A DNA stretch of 64,000 bases from Anaerolineae bacterium (GCA_027494055.1 JAOSJO010000024.1:422073-486072); one strand, 5' to 3'. Positions 14,487 through 23,543 are shown, counted from the first letter of the stretch. A program made the numbers and translations. The notes: generated by a model from the sequence alone, not told the origin.

Positions 14487-14918
14487 ATGCTCAAGCTCAC
14501 TGGCCGCCAACTGGCGCACATCATCGTGCACGCCCGCGCCGGCGCGCCCGACGAGGTGTGCGGGCTGATCCTGGGCGACCCGCGTGACGGCGTGGCGCGC
14601 GGCGTGTACCGCGTGCCGAATGTCGCCGCCGACCCGCACGTGACATATTACATGCGCCCTGAGACGCAGTTGCTGCTGTTTGACTTCGCCGACCGGCGCG
14701 GCTGGGCGGTGCTTGGCATCTACCACTCACACCCGCGCGGCCCTGACGCGCCCAGCGCGACGGACCTGGCGCAGAGCTATTACCCTGAAGCGGTCTATTT
14801 GATCGTGAGCCTGGCGGGGGCGCTGCCGGCTGTGCGCGCTTTTCGGATTGCGGCTGGCCGTGCGGAGGCGACGCCTGTCAGCGTCGTGACGGGTCAGGGG
14901 GCAAGGGGGCGGGTCTGA
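14487..14918 (+). CDS. M67 (JAMM/MPN+) family metallopeptidase
   Basis: 143 residues. The zinc site of the JAMM fold is complete: catalytic Glu in DEVCGLILG and the HSHP...SATD motif (HSHPRGPDAPSATD). Prokaryotic members of this size cleave C-terminal extensions from ubiquitin-like sulfur carriers such as MoaD/ThiS/CysO or remove them from conjugates. No carrier gene is next to it. The start MLKLTGRQL is preferred over upstream in-frame codons, which would encode low-complexity GKGKGGGRR. Confidence 0.88.
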   Translation: MLKLTGRQLAHIIVHARAGAPDEVCGLILGDPRDGVARGVYRVPNVAADPHVTYYMRPETQLLLFDFADRRGWAVLGIYHSHPRGPDAPSATDLAQSYYPEAVYLIVSLAGALPAVRAFRIAAGRAEATPVSVVTGQGARGRV

Positions 14919-14949
14919 CGCCCGCCCCTGCGTGCGTGGCGGCGGTTCC

Positions 14950-16398
14950 TCAGCTATCGGCCTCGGCGGACGCTTCGGCCGGCTTATCGGCTGGCTTCTC
15001 GTCGGTCTTGCCCGTGTTGCCCTCCGCGATGCCGGGCAGGCTCGCGATGGCGCTCACCAGATCGACGCCGGTCAGCGCCTCGACGGCGGCGGGCACCTGC
15101 GCGATAATGCTGGTGATGTCTGCGGTGATCTTGGACGCGCCCGCGCCGGTCCCATTGCCGTCGCCCTGAGAGATCACCACGATGCGGTCGGTCTTGGCGA
15201 GCGGCTGCGCGATGGCGTTGGCGACCTCCGGCAGCGCGTCGATGAGCTGCTGGATGATGGCCGCCTGATTGTAGCGCTGCCAGGCGTCAGCCTTCTTCTC
15301 CATCGCCTGCGCCTCGGCGAACCCCTTTGCGCGCTCGACCTCGGCCTCAGCGATACCCCTTGCGCGGATCGCGTCGGCCTCGGCCTCGCCGCGCTGCCGG
15401 ATCGCAGCGGCCTCGCCGGTGGCCTCGGTTTCGACCTGGAAGCGCTTCGCTTTCGCCAGCGTCTCGATGCGGAACTGCTCGGCTTCGGCGGGCCGGCGCA
15501 CGGTGGCCTCAAGCTCGCGCTCCTTGCGCAGCGCCTCCTGCTGCTGTACCTCGATCTGCTTGGCCTTGGCAACGACCTCGACCTGGATCTCCTCCTGGCG
15601 CACGGTTTGGTTGGTGATGTTCTGCTGGAGGTTGTAGGCCAGGTCGGCTTCGGCCCTCTGGCGGGCCACTTCCCGGTCGTAGGCGGCCTTCTGGATGTTG
15701 AAGTTCCGCTCCGACTCGGCCTCGCGCTCCTTGGCCTTGTTCTCGGCGATGATGGCGTCGCGCTTCACCTCGGCGGTACGCGGGCGGCCCAGGGCTTCGA
15801 GATAGCCCCAGCTATCCTGGATGTCCTTGATCACGAAGCTGTCGATGCCCAGGCCCATGTTCGCCAGGTCGCCGGCAGAGACCTCCTGTACGCGCTGTGC
15901 GAAGGCGTCGCGGTCGCGGTAAATCTCCTCGACCGTGAGCGCGCCGACGATGGCGCGCAGGTGGCCGGCCATCGTCTCGTGCGCCACGTCCATGATCTCG
16001 GCCCGCGTCTTGAACAGGAAGCGCTCCGCCGCAGTGGCGATAGACACGTCGTCGCTCGCCACCTTGATCTGCGCCACGCTATCCAGCGAGACCGGGACGC
16101 CCTGGCTGGTGTACACGTCGGCGATACCGACCTCGATGGTCATCAACTCCAGCGAAAGCAAGTCCACCCGCTCGAAGACGGGCCAGATGAAGGCGCGCCC
16201 GCCCCGCACCAGCCGGTAGCCGACCGTCTCGACCTCGCCGGTCTTGGGGTTCTTCGACTTCTTGGTGCGGCCCGAAATCACCAACACCTGGTTCGGGGGC
16301 ACCTTCTTGACGCGCATGACGTACACGATGGCGATGGTCAGCAGGACGAAGATCAGGATGACCAGCGCCGTGACCCCAATCGCACCCAAAGTATCCAT
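14950..16398 (-). CDS. Flotillin-like SPFH protein
   Basis: About 482 residues. One N-terminal membrane helix (VTALVILIFVLLTIAIVYVM), then an SPFH/band 7 domain (KVPPNQVLVISG...), then a long Ala/Glu/Arg-rich coiled coil typical of flotillins (AEADAIRARGIAEAEVERAKG), ending in an acidic tail. Flotillins assemble into rings at ordered membrane patches and affect membrane fluidity and complex assembly. AAAGGAG eight bases before the ATG at 16398 decides the start. The partner NfeD-like gene lies immediately upstream, the same pairing as yuaF-yuaG in Bacillus. Confidence 0.92.
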   Translation of the reverse strand: MDTLGAIGVTALVILIFVLLTIAIVYVMRVKKVPPNQVLVISGRTKKSKNPKTGEVETVGYRLVRGGRAFIWPVFERVDLLSLELMTIEVGIADVYTSQGVPVSLDSVAQIKVASDDVSIATAAERFLFKTRAEIMDVAHETMAGHLRAIVGALTVEEIYRDRDAFAQRVQEVSAGDLANMGLGIDSFVIKDIQDSWGYLEALGRPRTAEVKRDAIIAENKAKEREAESERNFNIQKAAYDREVARQRAEADLAYNLQQNITNQTVRQEEIQVEVVAKAKQIEVQQQEALRKERELEATVRRPAEAEQFRIETLAKAKRFQVETEATGEAAAIRQRGEAEADAIRARGIAEAEVERAKGFAEAQAMEKKADAWQRYNQAAIIQQLIDALPEVANAIAQPLAKTDRIVVISQGDGNGTGAGASKITADITSIIAQVPAAVEALTGVDLVSAIASLPGIAEGNTGKTDEKPADKPAEASAEADS

Positions 16399-16445
16399 AG
16401 TGTTCACTCCTTTGTGTTACCGACAACAGACACCCACGCGGCGCG

Positions 16446-17065
16446 TCAGTACCATGTCGCGTGTTCCGGCAGGACGTAGGCCACGCCCCCGACAATCTTT
16501 TTCGACCCGGACGGTCGTGCCACGCGGAACCGGCGCGCCGTCCTCCGTGCGCGCGCCGAGCGTCACCCGCGCGCCGCTGGCGATCAGCGCGATCTGCCCC
16601 AGGTTGTCCGCCGGGATGGCGGTGATCACCTCGGCGGAAGCGCCGACGAGATCGTCCTCCTGGAAGGCGGTGCGCACCGTCGGCGAGAGGACGTAGACGA
16701 AGAACACCTGGCCCAGCGCGCCGACGATCAAGCCGCCGGCCACGGCGGCGACGATGCTGATTGCTGAGCTGGCGTCGAACAAGGCGCGGGACATGATGCC
16801 GAACGCGCCGGCCGCCGTGACGCCGCTCGCGATGGCGAGCGTGCTGATCTTCATCACGTCGCCGCCGTCGCCATCGCCCCCGTGGAGGTCTGCGTCCGCG
16901 CCGAGGTCGAGATCCACATCGAGGTCGGCGTCCACGTCAACCCCGCCGAACAGGTCGCTGCTGGAGCCGATGAGCAGGAGCAGCGAGTACCCGAACCCCA
17001 GCGCGAGCATGATGCCGTAGATACAGTTAAGCGTATTGCTGAAAAAAAGCGGTGATCGTCTCCAT
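16446..17065 (-). CDS. NfeD-like membrane protein, flotillin partner (two frameshifts)
   Basis: About 206 residues. Reading one T fewer in the run opposite 17041-17047 gives the start METITAFFSNTLNCIYGIM, and one A fewer opposite 16498-16502 restores the end VRVEKIVGGVAYVLPEHATWY. In between are a first helix (MLALGFGYSLLLLIG), an Asp-rich loop (DVDADLDVDLDLGADAD), two more helices and a C-terminal OB-fold of the NfeD type (ASAEVITAIPADNLGQIALIASG). NfeD proteins pair with flotillins. Both breaks are homopolymer length changes, pointing to base-calling errors. Confidence 0.8.
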
Positions 17066-17478
17066 GTCACTTACCCCAATCACTCACCTCACACACAACC
17101 ATGCGCGCAAGAGTGCGTCATCCATAACAGTCGCGCCGTTGTTCTGCGAAATACACAGATTGTAATGTGATTGTATGCGAAATTCGTCAGAGCGTCAAGG
17201 AAACCGGTGCGTCTTTCCATGTCGGCGTACTCTCTGAGCGTGACGGTCGGGCGTCATTGCGGCGCGCGCCGTTTTTTGCGAGCGCTGTTATGGCTTAACG
17301 CACTTCTATTGTATATTAGGGTACCGGTCCACAAAAGCCCCAATTTCAGGTGGGTGGGCGACGCGGGACGCTGCTTCTTGCCGCGCGGCTGAGGCGCGGG
17401 GCGCAATCGCGGGGGGACTGGTATAATCGCAAACCTTGTTGCTTATTGCCGTTCTTATCTCTTCTCAAGGGAGCGAGA
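17066..17478. other. Intergenic region between divergent genes
   Basis: No gene seen. It must hold the promoter of the NfeD/flotillin operon on the left. A TATAAT at 17422-17427 (plus strand) fits transcription of the small protein and prepilin peptidase genes to the right, though no -35 match lies upstream. Confidence 0.5.
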
Positions 17479-17661
17479 GTGAACCGGGGGGCATTTCCGG
17501 CGCCTGAGGCGCGTGGCAACGCGGCGCGCCGCTACGCGGCGCTCGCGGTTGCGGTCGCCATCGTGCTTGTGTTCGCGCTGGCGCTTGCGGTGGCTGTGTT
17601 GCTGCTGCCCGCGCCGCCTCAGCCCGACCCAATTGCCACACCGGTTCCCAGGCTCCCGTGA
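17479..17661 (+). CDS. Small single-span membrane protein, unknown
   Basis: 60 residues from a GTG start preceded by AAGGGAGCGA. A basic N-terminus is followed by one strongly hydrophobic helix (VAVAIVLVFALALAVAVLLL) and a Pro-rich tail. It precedes the prepilin peptidase gene by 55 bases on the same strand. Not recognised; coding is supported by the ribosome site, the -10 box and the helix, nothing else. Confidence 0.4.
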   Translation: MNRGAFPAPEARGNAARRYAALAVAVAIVLVFALALAVAVLLLPAPPQPDPIATPVPRLP

Positions 17662-17716
17662 CCGCTCCGCGTAGTGCCTTGCGCGCGCCAGTCTGCGCGC
17701 ACCATCGAGGTTGCAC

Positions 17717-18520
17717 ATGGCATTCATCGAACCCCTGGTTGCCGCCGTGCTTGGCCTGCTGGCCGGCGGCCTGGTTAACATGCTGGCCGACGACCTGCCG
17801 CATCATGGGAGCGTGGGCGCGCCGCACTATCCAGACGGCGCGCGACGCCCGTTCCTGGGGCTGATCGCGTTCCTCACCGGGCGGCGCGCTTCGCCGGCGG
17901 GGCGCCGGCTGGGCTGGCGATATCCGCTGGTCGAGATCGTGCTGGCGCTGGCGTTTGCGGCGCTGGCCGCGGCTTACGAAATCGATGTGCAGTTGGTCTT
18001 TTACCTGGTCTATGTCAGCGTCTTCGTGCTGGTTGTCGTCGTTGACCTGGAACACCGGCTCATCCTGTTCGTCGTGATGGTGCCGGCGGCGGCGCTCGCG
18101 CTGCTCGACGCCATCATCGCGCCTGACCCCAGGCCCACCCTGGTTGACTCGCTGGCGGGCGGGGCGCTGGGGTTCGGCGTGTTCTGGGTGTTCTGGTACG
18201 GGGGTGTGCTCTTCAACCGGGCGCGCTTCCGGGGTGAGGACAATCAGGAGGTCGCATTCGGCTTTGGCGATGTGATGCTCGCGGGCGTGTGCGGCCTGAT
18301 CCTCGGCTGGCAGTCGATGATCTTTGCGATGTTCATCACCGTGTTTGCCGGCGCGCTCGGCGGCCTGGTGTGGATTCTCAGCCGCGTGGTATCCGGCACG
18401 AACTACGCGATGTTCACAGCCCTGCCCTACGGCCCGTACATCGTCTTCGGGACAGTCGTCATGCTCTTCTTCAGGGACTCGGTCCAGACGCTGCTGTGGC
18501 GGTCGTGGCGCTGGTCCTAG
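17717..18520 (+). CDS. Prepilin peptidase (A24 family)
   Basis: 267 residues with about seven membrane helices. The second catalytic Asp is in the FGFGDVMLAG (GxGD) motif, the first is in VVVDLEHRL. The N-terminus resembles the type IV prepilin leader peptidase/methylase family (GLLAGGLVNMLADDLP, RYPLVEI) but the four-Cys zinc loop of classic PilD is missing. It cleaves leader peptides of type IV pilins or pseudopilins. Its TAG stop is part of the CTAG target duplicated by the adjoining IS, which left the protein intact. Confidence 0.85.
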   Translation: MAFIEPLVAAVLGLLAGGLVNMLADDLPHHGSVGAPHYPDGARRPFLGLIAFLTGRRASPAGRRLGWRYPLVEIVLALAFAALAAAYEIDVQLVFYLVYVSVFVLVVVVDLEHRLILFVVMVPAAALALLDAIIAPDPRPTLVDSLAGGALGFGVFWVFWYGGVLFNRARFRGEDNQEVAFGFGDVMLAGVCGLILGWQSMIFAMFITVFAGALGGLVWILSRVVSGTNYAMFTALPYGPYIVFGTVVMLFFRDSVQTLLWRSWRWS

Positions 18521-18537
18521 AGCCTGTTATGCACTTT
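18521..18537 (+). repeat. IS left terminal inverted repeat
   Basis: AGCCTGTTATGCACTTT. It matches the right end except for one base (fourth position C against G). The transposase stop codon (18536-18538) begins within it. Confidence 0.9.
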
Positions 18538-19345
18538 ACAAAAGCCCGGCGATCAACTGAACGAAGCGCTGGGCCATCAGGATCGCAAAGGCGAGGAAAT
18601 GCAAGCCTCTCAGGGTGTCTGGCAAGCGCTCATAATCACGCGCGAGGCGACGAAACCGGGTCAGCCAGCCAAAGGAACGTTCGACAACCCAGCGGCGGGG
18701 CAAGAGCACAAAGCCCTTCTTGACGCCGGGCAACTTGACGACTTCCAGGTGGATACCTGCATCCGCCGCAGCCTGTTCGGCCTCAGCGCCGGTGTAGCCC
18801 TGATCCACAAAGGCCACCGCAACGGTCTGGCCGGTTGCCTCCTGGACCGCCTGCGCCAGGTGCGCCACCTGGGCACGGTCCTGCTCGTCCGCGGCGGTCA
18901 CGTACAATGCCAGCAGGTGTCCCAACGTATCCACCGCCATGTGGGTCTTGCTCCCTTTGCGTCGTTTGGCGCCATCGTAGCCCGCCCGTCCACCACTCTC
19001 CGGACTGGATTGCAGTGTCCGGCTATCGAAGATCGCCGCGCTGGGTTGCGCGTTGCGTCCGGCGGCCAGCCGCAGCACCGCGCGCAGGTCATGCACCATC
19101 GCCTCAAACACGCCCGCTTTCAACCAGCGTTGCGCCTGCTGATACACCGCGTGCCAGGGCGGCAAATCGTTGGGCATCATGCGCCATGGTATGCCGCCGC
19201 GCACGATGTAGCGCAGCCCGTTGAACACTTCGCGCAGCGGATACGTGCGTTGCGGCGCGCCTTCTGTCATCAACGTCAGATAGGGCGCGACAAAGGCCCA
19301 TTCGTCGTCACTTACGTCACTGGGGTAGGGTTTTCGTTCACTCAT
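18536..19345 (-). CDS. IS5-family transposase
   Basis: 269 residues, a DDE transposase in one uninterrupted frame. N-terminal DUF4096-like region (PSDVSDDEWAFVAPYL, YIVRGGIPWRMMPNDLPPW), first Asp in AAIFDSRTLQSS, second in VAFVDQGYTGAEAE, and the RWVVERSFGWLTRFRRLARDYE segment with the catalytic Glu near the end. Full length and both ends present suggest it may still be active. It is one of the few genes in this stretch without a frameshift. Confidence 0.95.
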   Translation of the reverse strand: MSERKPYPSDVSDDEWAFVAPYLTLMTEGAPQRTYPLREVFNGLRYIVRGGIPWRMMPNDLPPWHAVYQQAQRWLKAGVFEAMVHDLRAVLRLAAGRNAQPSAAIFDSRTLQSSPESGGRAGYDGAKRRKGSKTHMAVDTLGHLLALYVTAADEQDRAQVAHLAQAVQEATGQTVAVAFVDQGYTGAEAEQAAADAGIHLEVVKLPGVKKGFVLLPRRWVVERSFGWLTRFRRLARDYERLPDTLRGLHFLAFAILMAQRFVQLIAGLL

Positions 19346-19372
19346 GCCCCCAGTTTAGCGCTTTGCGCTACA

Positions 19373-19389
19373 AAAGTGCATAACACGCT
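19373..19389 (-). repeat. IS right terminal inverted repeat
   Basis: Reads AGCGTGTTATGCACTTT on the minus strand, the partner of the left repeat; followed by the CTAG target duplicate. Confidence 0.9.
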
Positions 19390-20079
19390 CTAGACGACCC
19401 TAATCTGGTCCCGTTGGGCCTGTTGCTGGCTCATATACTGCCGTAGCGCCCAGACGACCAGCGGCATCGCCTGACCGGCGAGCGCCACGAGCATCTTCGG
19501 GCGCTTGAGAACCTGCCGCAGCGCCCACAGCGCCACCGGGATGATGATGAGCCAGAGCCACATCAGGTCGGTCGTGAAGTCGCCCTGCGGCGGGTAGCCG
19601 CTCGGTGTGAAGCGCACCGCCGTGAGGCGGGTCAGCTCTTCGTCTTTGTTCAGGTCCACGCCGAGCATCCCCCTGGTAACCTCCACGAACCGGGGGTTGT
19701 ACGCGCGGATTGCCTCCGCCATCGCGCGCAGGTCTTGCTGGTCGGTCAGGAACTCAGCCGTCGCTGCGAAGCGCCAGTTCCCGATCTGGAGGGTGGCTTC
19801 CGGGTGGGCCTCAAGGTTGCGGTACCAGTCCGCGCGCTCGCCCCGGCTCGACACGATGTAGATGTCGTCGCCGTCGCGCGTATACGCCACCGGGACGTGC
19901 CGCCACAGCCCGGTGCGGCGGCCCCGCGTGCTCAACACCAGCATGACGCGGCCCAGCGCCGGCCCCAGCCCCATGCGGTAGAGCACGAGCGGAAACTGCC
20001 AGAGCTTCTCCATGCTGCCTGCGGGAAGCTGGATGGGCGTGGTGTGCGGGGAGTGCCCGTTCGCTGAAGTGTCTGTCAT
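19390..20079 (-). CDS. Nitroreductase/deazaflavin (F420H2)-dependent oxidoreductase-like
   Basis: 229 residues. The central part (LSTRGRRTGLWRHVPVAY, YIVSSRGERADWYRNL, HPEATLQIG) is the Ddn-type split beta-barrel that binds F420 or related flavins. A C-terminal extension has a hydrophobic helix (LMWLWLIIIPVALWAL) not found in the minimal family, and a second hydrophobic patch, so the protein may attach to the membrane. Its stop codon TAG is the right copy of the CTAG target repeat, so the IS did not truncate it. Substrate unknown; F420 use is inferred from the family. Confidence 0.8.
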   Translation of the reverse strand: MTDTSANGHSPHTTPIQLPAGSMEKLWQFPLVLYRMGLGPALGRVMLVLSTRGRRTGLWRHVPVAYTRDGDDIYIVSSRGERADWYRNLEAHPEATLQIGNWRFAATAEFLTDQQDLRAMAEAIRAYNPRFVEVTRGMLGVDLNKDEELTRLTAVRFTPSGYPPQGDFTTDLMWLWLIIIPVALWALRQVLKRPKMLVALAGQAMPLVVWALRQYMSQQQAQRDQIRVV

Positions 20080-20163
20080 CGCTTACGCCTCCTCATGCGC
20101 CGGGATTGACCCACAAGTGAGTGCGCGTCTGAGTATAACACACGCCGCGCCGGGTGGGGCGGT

Positions 20164-21255
20164 TCAGGCGGGCTGCCGGGCGATCACGCCGCCGCCCAGG
20201 CATACGTCGCCCTGGTAGAAGACGGCGGCCTGGCCCGGCGTGATGTCGCGCAGCGGCGCGTCGAACTTCACGCGGGCGGTCGTCGCGCCGTCCGGCGTGA
20301 CCGTGGCCGCCGTCTCGCGGGCGCGGTAGCGGATCTTCACGCCGGCGCGGACCGGCCCATCAGGCGGCGCGCCGGCGACCCAATTGACGTGGCGCGCGAC
20401 AAGCGCGTCGCGGCCCAGTACGTCGCGCGCGCCCACGATGAGCGTGTTGGCGGCCACGTCCGCGCCGACCACATAGAGCGGCGTCGGGGCGCTGAGGCCG
20501 AGGCCCTTGCGCTGGCCGACGGTGTAGTGGGGGAGGCCGGTGTGCGTGCCCAGGCGCTCGCCCTGCGTGTTGACGATGGGGCCGGGCGTGGCGCTGCCGG
20601 GCGCGTGGCGCGCGAGGAAGCCGCGATAGTCGCCGTCGGCAAGGAAGCACAGGTCCTGGCTCTCAGGCTTGCGCGCGATGTGCAGGCCGAGGTCGGCGGC
20701 AATCTGGCGGATGTGTTCTTTCGTGTAGTCACCAGCCGGGAAAAGGACCTGTGCAAGCTGGCGCTGCGTCATCACGCTGAGCACGTAGCTCTGGTCCTTG
20801 GCGGGGTCCAGGCCCTTGAGCAACTGGTATGCGCCATCCTCCGACTGCCGGATGCGTGCGTAGTGCCCGGTGGCGAGATAGGCGGCGTCCATCGCCTGCG
20901 CCTGTTTCAGCAGCGCGCCAAAACGGATGTGGCGGTTGCAGTTCAGGCACGGGTTGGGCGTCAGGCCGGCGGCGTAGGCGTCGATGAACGGATCGACCAC
21001 GCTGGCCTTGAACGTCGCGCGCATGTCGACCACGTAGAAGGGGATGCCGAGCCGGTCGGCCACGCGGCGCGCGTCGGCCATCTGGTCGGGCGTGCAGCAG
21101 CGGTTGTGCCGCCCGCCGCAGCCGTCGTCCTCGGTCCAGAGGCGCATCATGAGGCCGATCACGTCGTAGCCGCGCTCGACCAGCAACCCCGCCGCCGCTG
21201 AGCTATCGACGCCGCCGCTCATGGCGACCACCACGCGCGTGCTGCCTGTGCCCAC
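20164..21255 (-). CDS. mnmA: tRNA-specific 2-thiouridylase MnmA
   Basis: 363 residues from a GTG start seven bases after CGGAG; a longer upstream frame runs into the cysteine desulfurase and is rejected. The ATP-pyrophosphatase loop is MSGGVDSSAA; the two catalytic cysteines lie in NPCLNCNRHIRFG and SQDLCFL; HYTVGQRKGLG is also typical. It thiolates U34 of tRNA Lys, Glu and Gln using sulfur delivered from a cysteine desulfurase. It follows that gene by 13 bases, so supplier and user are cotranscribed. Confidence 0.97.
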   Translation of the reverse strand: MGTGSTRVVVAMSGGVDSSAAAGLLVERGYDVIGLMMRLWTEDDGCGGRHNRCCTPDQMADARRVADRLGIPFYVVDMRATFKASVVDPFIDAYAAGLTPNPCLNCNRHIRFGALLKQAQAMDAAYLATGHYARIRQSEDGAYQLLKGLDPAKDQSYVLSVMTQRQLAQVLFPAGDYTKEHIRQIAADLGLHIARKPESQDLCFLADGDYRGFLARHAPGSATPGPIVNTQGERLGTHTGLPHYTVGQRKGLGLSAPTPLYVVGADVAANTLIVGARDVLGRDALVARHVNWVAGAPPDGPVRAGVKIRYRARETAATVTPDGATTARVKFDAPLRDITPGQAAVFYQGDVCLGGGVIARQPA

Positions 21256-21268
21256 AATCAAGCTCCGT

Positions 21269-22429
21269 TCAGGCCGCCGCCAGCGCGCGCACCCGCGCCA
21301 CGGCGTCGGACAGCACATCCAGCACGGCATCAACCTCCGCGTCGGTGGTGTGGCGGCCCACGGTGAGGCGCAGCCCGCCAAGCGCCCACGCCGGCGGGAG
21401 TCCCATCGCCATCAGCACCTCGGAGGGTTCGGGCGTCCCCACCAGGCACGCCGACCCCGACGACGCCGCGATGCCCTTCAGGTCGAGGTGCATCAGCAGG
21501 GCGTTGCCGTCCACGCCGCGCAGCGCGAAGCTGGCGCTGTTCGGCAGGCGCTGCTCCGGGTGGCCGGTCAGTTGCGCGTCGGGCACGCGCGCGCGCACGC
21601 CCTCGATGAGGCGGTCGCGCAACTGCCGGTAGCGCGCGACGTGCGCCTCGCGCTCGGCGTAGGCGATTTCGAGCGCCTTCGCCAGCCCGACGATCAACGC
21701 CACGTTGGTCGTGCCGCCGCGCCGGCCTCCCTCCTGGCCGCCGCCGCTCTGGCTCGGCACCAGCCTAACGCCCTCGCGCACGTAGAGCGCCCCCACGCCC
21801 TTCGGCCCGTAGAACTTGTGCGCCGAGATGGCGAGCATGTCCACGCCGAGCGCCGCCACGTCGAGCGGAAGCTGGCCCGCGGCCTGCACCGCGTCGGTGT
21901 GGAAGCGCGCGCCGCGCGCATGGGCGACCGCCGCGATCTCGGCGATGGGCTGGATCGTGCCGACCTCGTTGTTGGCGTACATGATGCTCACCAACGCGGT
22001 GTCGTCGCGGAGGGCGTCGGCCACGTCCGCCGGATCCACCATGCCGTATGCGTCAACCGGGACCACGGTCAGGCCGTAGCCCAGATGCGCGTGCAGAATC
22101 TCGGCGGTGCGGCTCACCGCGTGGTGCTCGACCGGCGAGGTCACGATGTGCCGCCGCCCGTTTTCGAGGGTCGCGCCGCGCAGCGCCAGGTTATCCGACT
22201 CGGTGCCGCAACTGGTGAACACGATCTCGCCGGGCTTGCAGTTGAGGATGCCGGCGACGGTCTCGCGCGCCGCCTGGACGGCGCGGCTTGCCTCCCGCCC
22301 GAAGGTGTGAATCGACGAGGGGTTGCCAAAGCGCTCGGTGAAATAGGGCATCATCGCCTCGACGACGCGCGGATCAACCGGCGTCGTGGCGGCGTAGTCC
22401 ATATAGATCGATTGTCCGTTGCCGGCCAT
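21269..22429 (-). CDS. Cysteine desulfurase (NifS/IscS type)
   Basis: 386 residues. PLP-dependent fold: IYMDYAATTPVDPRV at the start, FTSCGTESDNLAL, the Schiff-base Lys in AISAHKFYGPKGVG, and the catalytic cysteine in AASSGSACLVGTPEPS. It removes sulfur from cysteine as a protein persulfide for tRNA thiolation and FeS clusters. Start MAGNGQS chosen because the preceding codons of the open frame lack family similarity. The next gene is mnmA; no iscU or other FeS scaffold is adjacent, which favours a tRNA-thiolation role. Confidence 0.95.
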   Translation of the reverse strand: MAGNGQSIYMDYAATTPVDPRVVEAMMPYFTERFGNPSSIHTFGREASRAVQAARETVAGILNCKPGEIVFTSCGTESDNLALRGATLENGRRHIVTSPVEHHAVSRTAEILHAHLGYGLTVVPVDAYGMVDPADVADALRDDTALVSIMYANNEVGTIQPIAEIAAVAHARGARFHTDAVQAAGQLPLDVAALGVDMLAISAHKFYGPKGVGALYVREGVRLVPSQSGGGQEGGRRGGTTNVALIVGLAKALEIAYAEREAHVARYRQLRDRLIEGVRARVPDAQLTGHPEQRLPNSASFALRGVDGNALLMHLDLKGIAASSGSACLVGTPEPSEVLMAMGLPPAWALGGLRLTVGRHTTDAEVDAVLDVLSDAVARVRALAAA

Positions 22430-22465
22430 ACTTCTGTCCCATCTCCATAACACGAACACGTGCAA

Positions 22466-22775
22466 TTACGGGTAGTGGCGACATGTTGACTGATACCTCC
22501 CCTCACCCCCGCCGACCTTCAGTCGGCACCCCTCTCCCCGCTCCGCGCGCTGCGCGCGGCTGGGGAGAGGGGGATCAGACGCCAGATATGGCGGTTTCTG
22601 TTTCCCTCCCCACCTGTGGGGGGGTGCGCCGAAGGCGCGGGGGGTGGGGAGAAGGTGAGCAATCACAATCGCGCCATCAGTCAAAAGTTCACCACTACCC
22701 AATTACGCTGGCCTGTTTCTATTTTAACACGGTCGGGCGCTTGAGTCCCGCCCGGTCTGCGGGCAGGAAAGGAAA
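22466..22775. repeat. Intergenic low-complexity palindromic sequence
   Basis: No gene seen. It holds GC-rich inverted repeats: GCCGACCTTCAGTCGGC (about 22516-22532), a CTCCCC/GGGGAG stem around a GCGCGCTGCGCGC core (22543-22572), and CTCCCCACC to GGTGGGGAG (about 22604-22650) around GTGCGCCGAAGGCGC. The first resembles the AGTCGGC palindromes at 43.9 kb. Confidence 0.5.
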
Positions 22776-22800
22776 GCGGCGTCTCTCCGGAAGACGCCGC
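22776..22800 (-). terminator. Intrinsic terminator after the adenosine-specific kinase gene
   Basis: On the minus strand GCGGCGTCT pairs with AGACGCCGC around a 7-base loop and is followed by TTTCCTTTCC. It lies 37 bases after the stop. Confidence 0.75.
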
Positions 22801-22836
22801 CCTCGCGACAATGCGCCTCGATGCGTCAGATGCGGC

Positions 22837-23325
22837 TCAGCCGATCTTGTACCCGATCTGGCGCAGGAAGTTCTTTCGCCAGGCGACGTCCGCCTCGCCC
22901 TCGACGCCCTTGGGCGGGAAGCCATCGACCACGCCGACGATGCCCCGGCCCTGCTCGGTCTCGGCGATGAGGACCTGTGTGGGGTTGGCGGTGGCGCAGA
23001 AGATGCGCGCCACTTCCGGCACCATCTTGAGCGCGTTGAGCACGTTGACGGGATAGTAACCGTCGGCGAGGAAGACGATGAAGCTGTGCCCCGCGCCGAT
23101 GGCGAGCGCGTTCTTGCGCGCCAGCTCGACCATCGCGGGGTCGGTGCCGGTGGTGCGCACCAGGCACGCGCCGGACGCCTCGCAAAACGCCAGCCCGAAC
23201 TTGATGCCCGGTACGGTGGTCACCAGCGCTTCGTGGATGTCCTCGACGGTCTTGATGAAGTGCGACTGTCCCAGGATGAAGTTGGTCGTCTCCGGCTTGT
23301 CTATGGTCAGCGCGATGAGTTCCAC
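22837..23325 (-). CDS. Adenosine-specific kinase (DUF355/PF04008 family)
   Basis: 162 residues, full length for this small family. Conserved segments: [75 protein letters not shown] and [12 protein letters not shown] member from Pyrobaculum is known to bind nucleotides and act on adenosine. It has a GTG start after GAGGAGGGAG, its own terminator and no operon partners; the tRNA-Ser lies upstream. Cellular role is unproven. Confidence 0.88.
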   Translation of the reverse strand: MELIALTIDKPETTNFILGQSHFIKTVEDIHEALVTTVPGIKFGLAFCEASGACLVRTTGTDPAMVELARKNALAIGAGHSFIVFLADGYYPVNVLNALKMVPEVARIFCATANPTQVLIAETEQGRGIVGVVDGFPPKGVEGEADVAWRKNFLRQIGYKIG

Positions 23326-23543
23326 GGCTCTCCCTCCTCAAAGCTCCGCTACGGTGCGACCGGATAACCCGAAGGGGCGCGGCGCACCGGCTACAGCCGA
23401 CGCCCTGTTGTGTAATTCGTCGTTCGTGACGAGGATGGTTTTGGGCAGGCGTCGGGTTCGTCCCTCCCGGCTCCGACGCGCATTGTAGCAGGGCCATCGA
23501 TGCGGGGCAATACCGGGCGCAAGCTCTGAGGTCGGAAACAAAA

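Larger units (their letters stand above)
18521..19389. mobile_element. IS5-family insertion sequence, intact, 869 bp
   Basis: Imperfect terminal inverted repeats (16 of 17 bases match) bound the element, and a 4-base CTAG direct repeat flanks it at 18517-18520 and 19390-19393. It contains a single transposase gene. CTAG targets are known in the IS427 subgroup of IS5, but the subgroup is not proven here. It was inserted in the palindromic CTAG that carried the stop codons of two convergent genes. Confidence 0.92.

Noticed and set aside
14932..16479. 515-codon open frame opposite the flotillin gene
   Set aside because: Mirrors the Ala/Glu-rich coiled coil; Leu/Asp/Gly-rich with no similarity.
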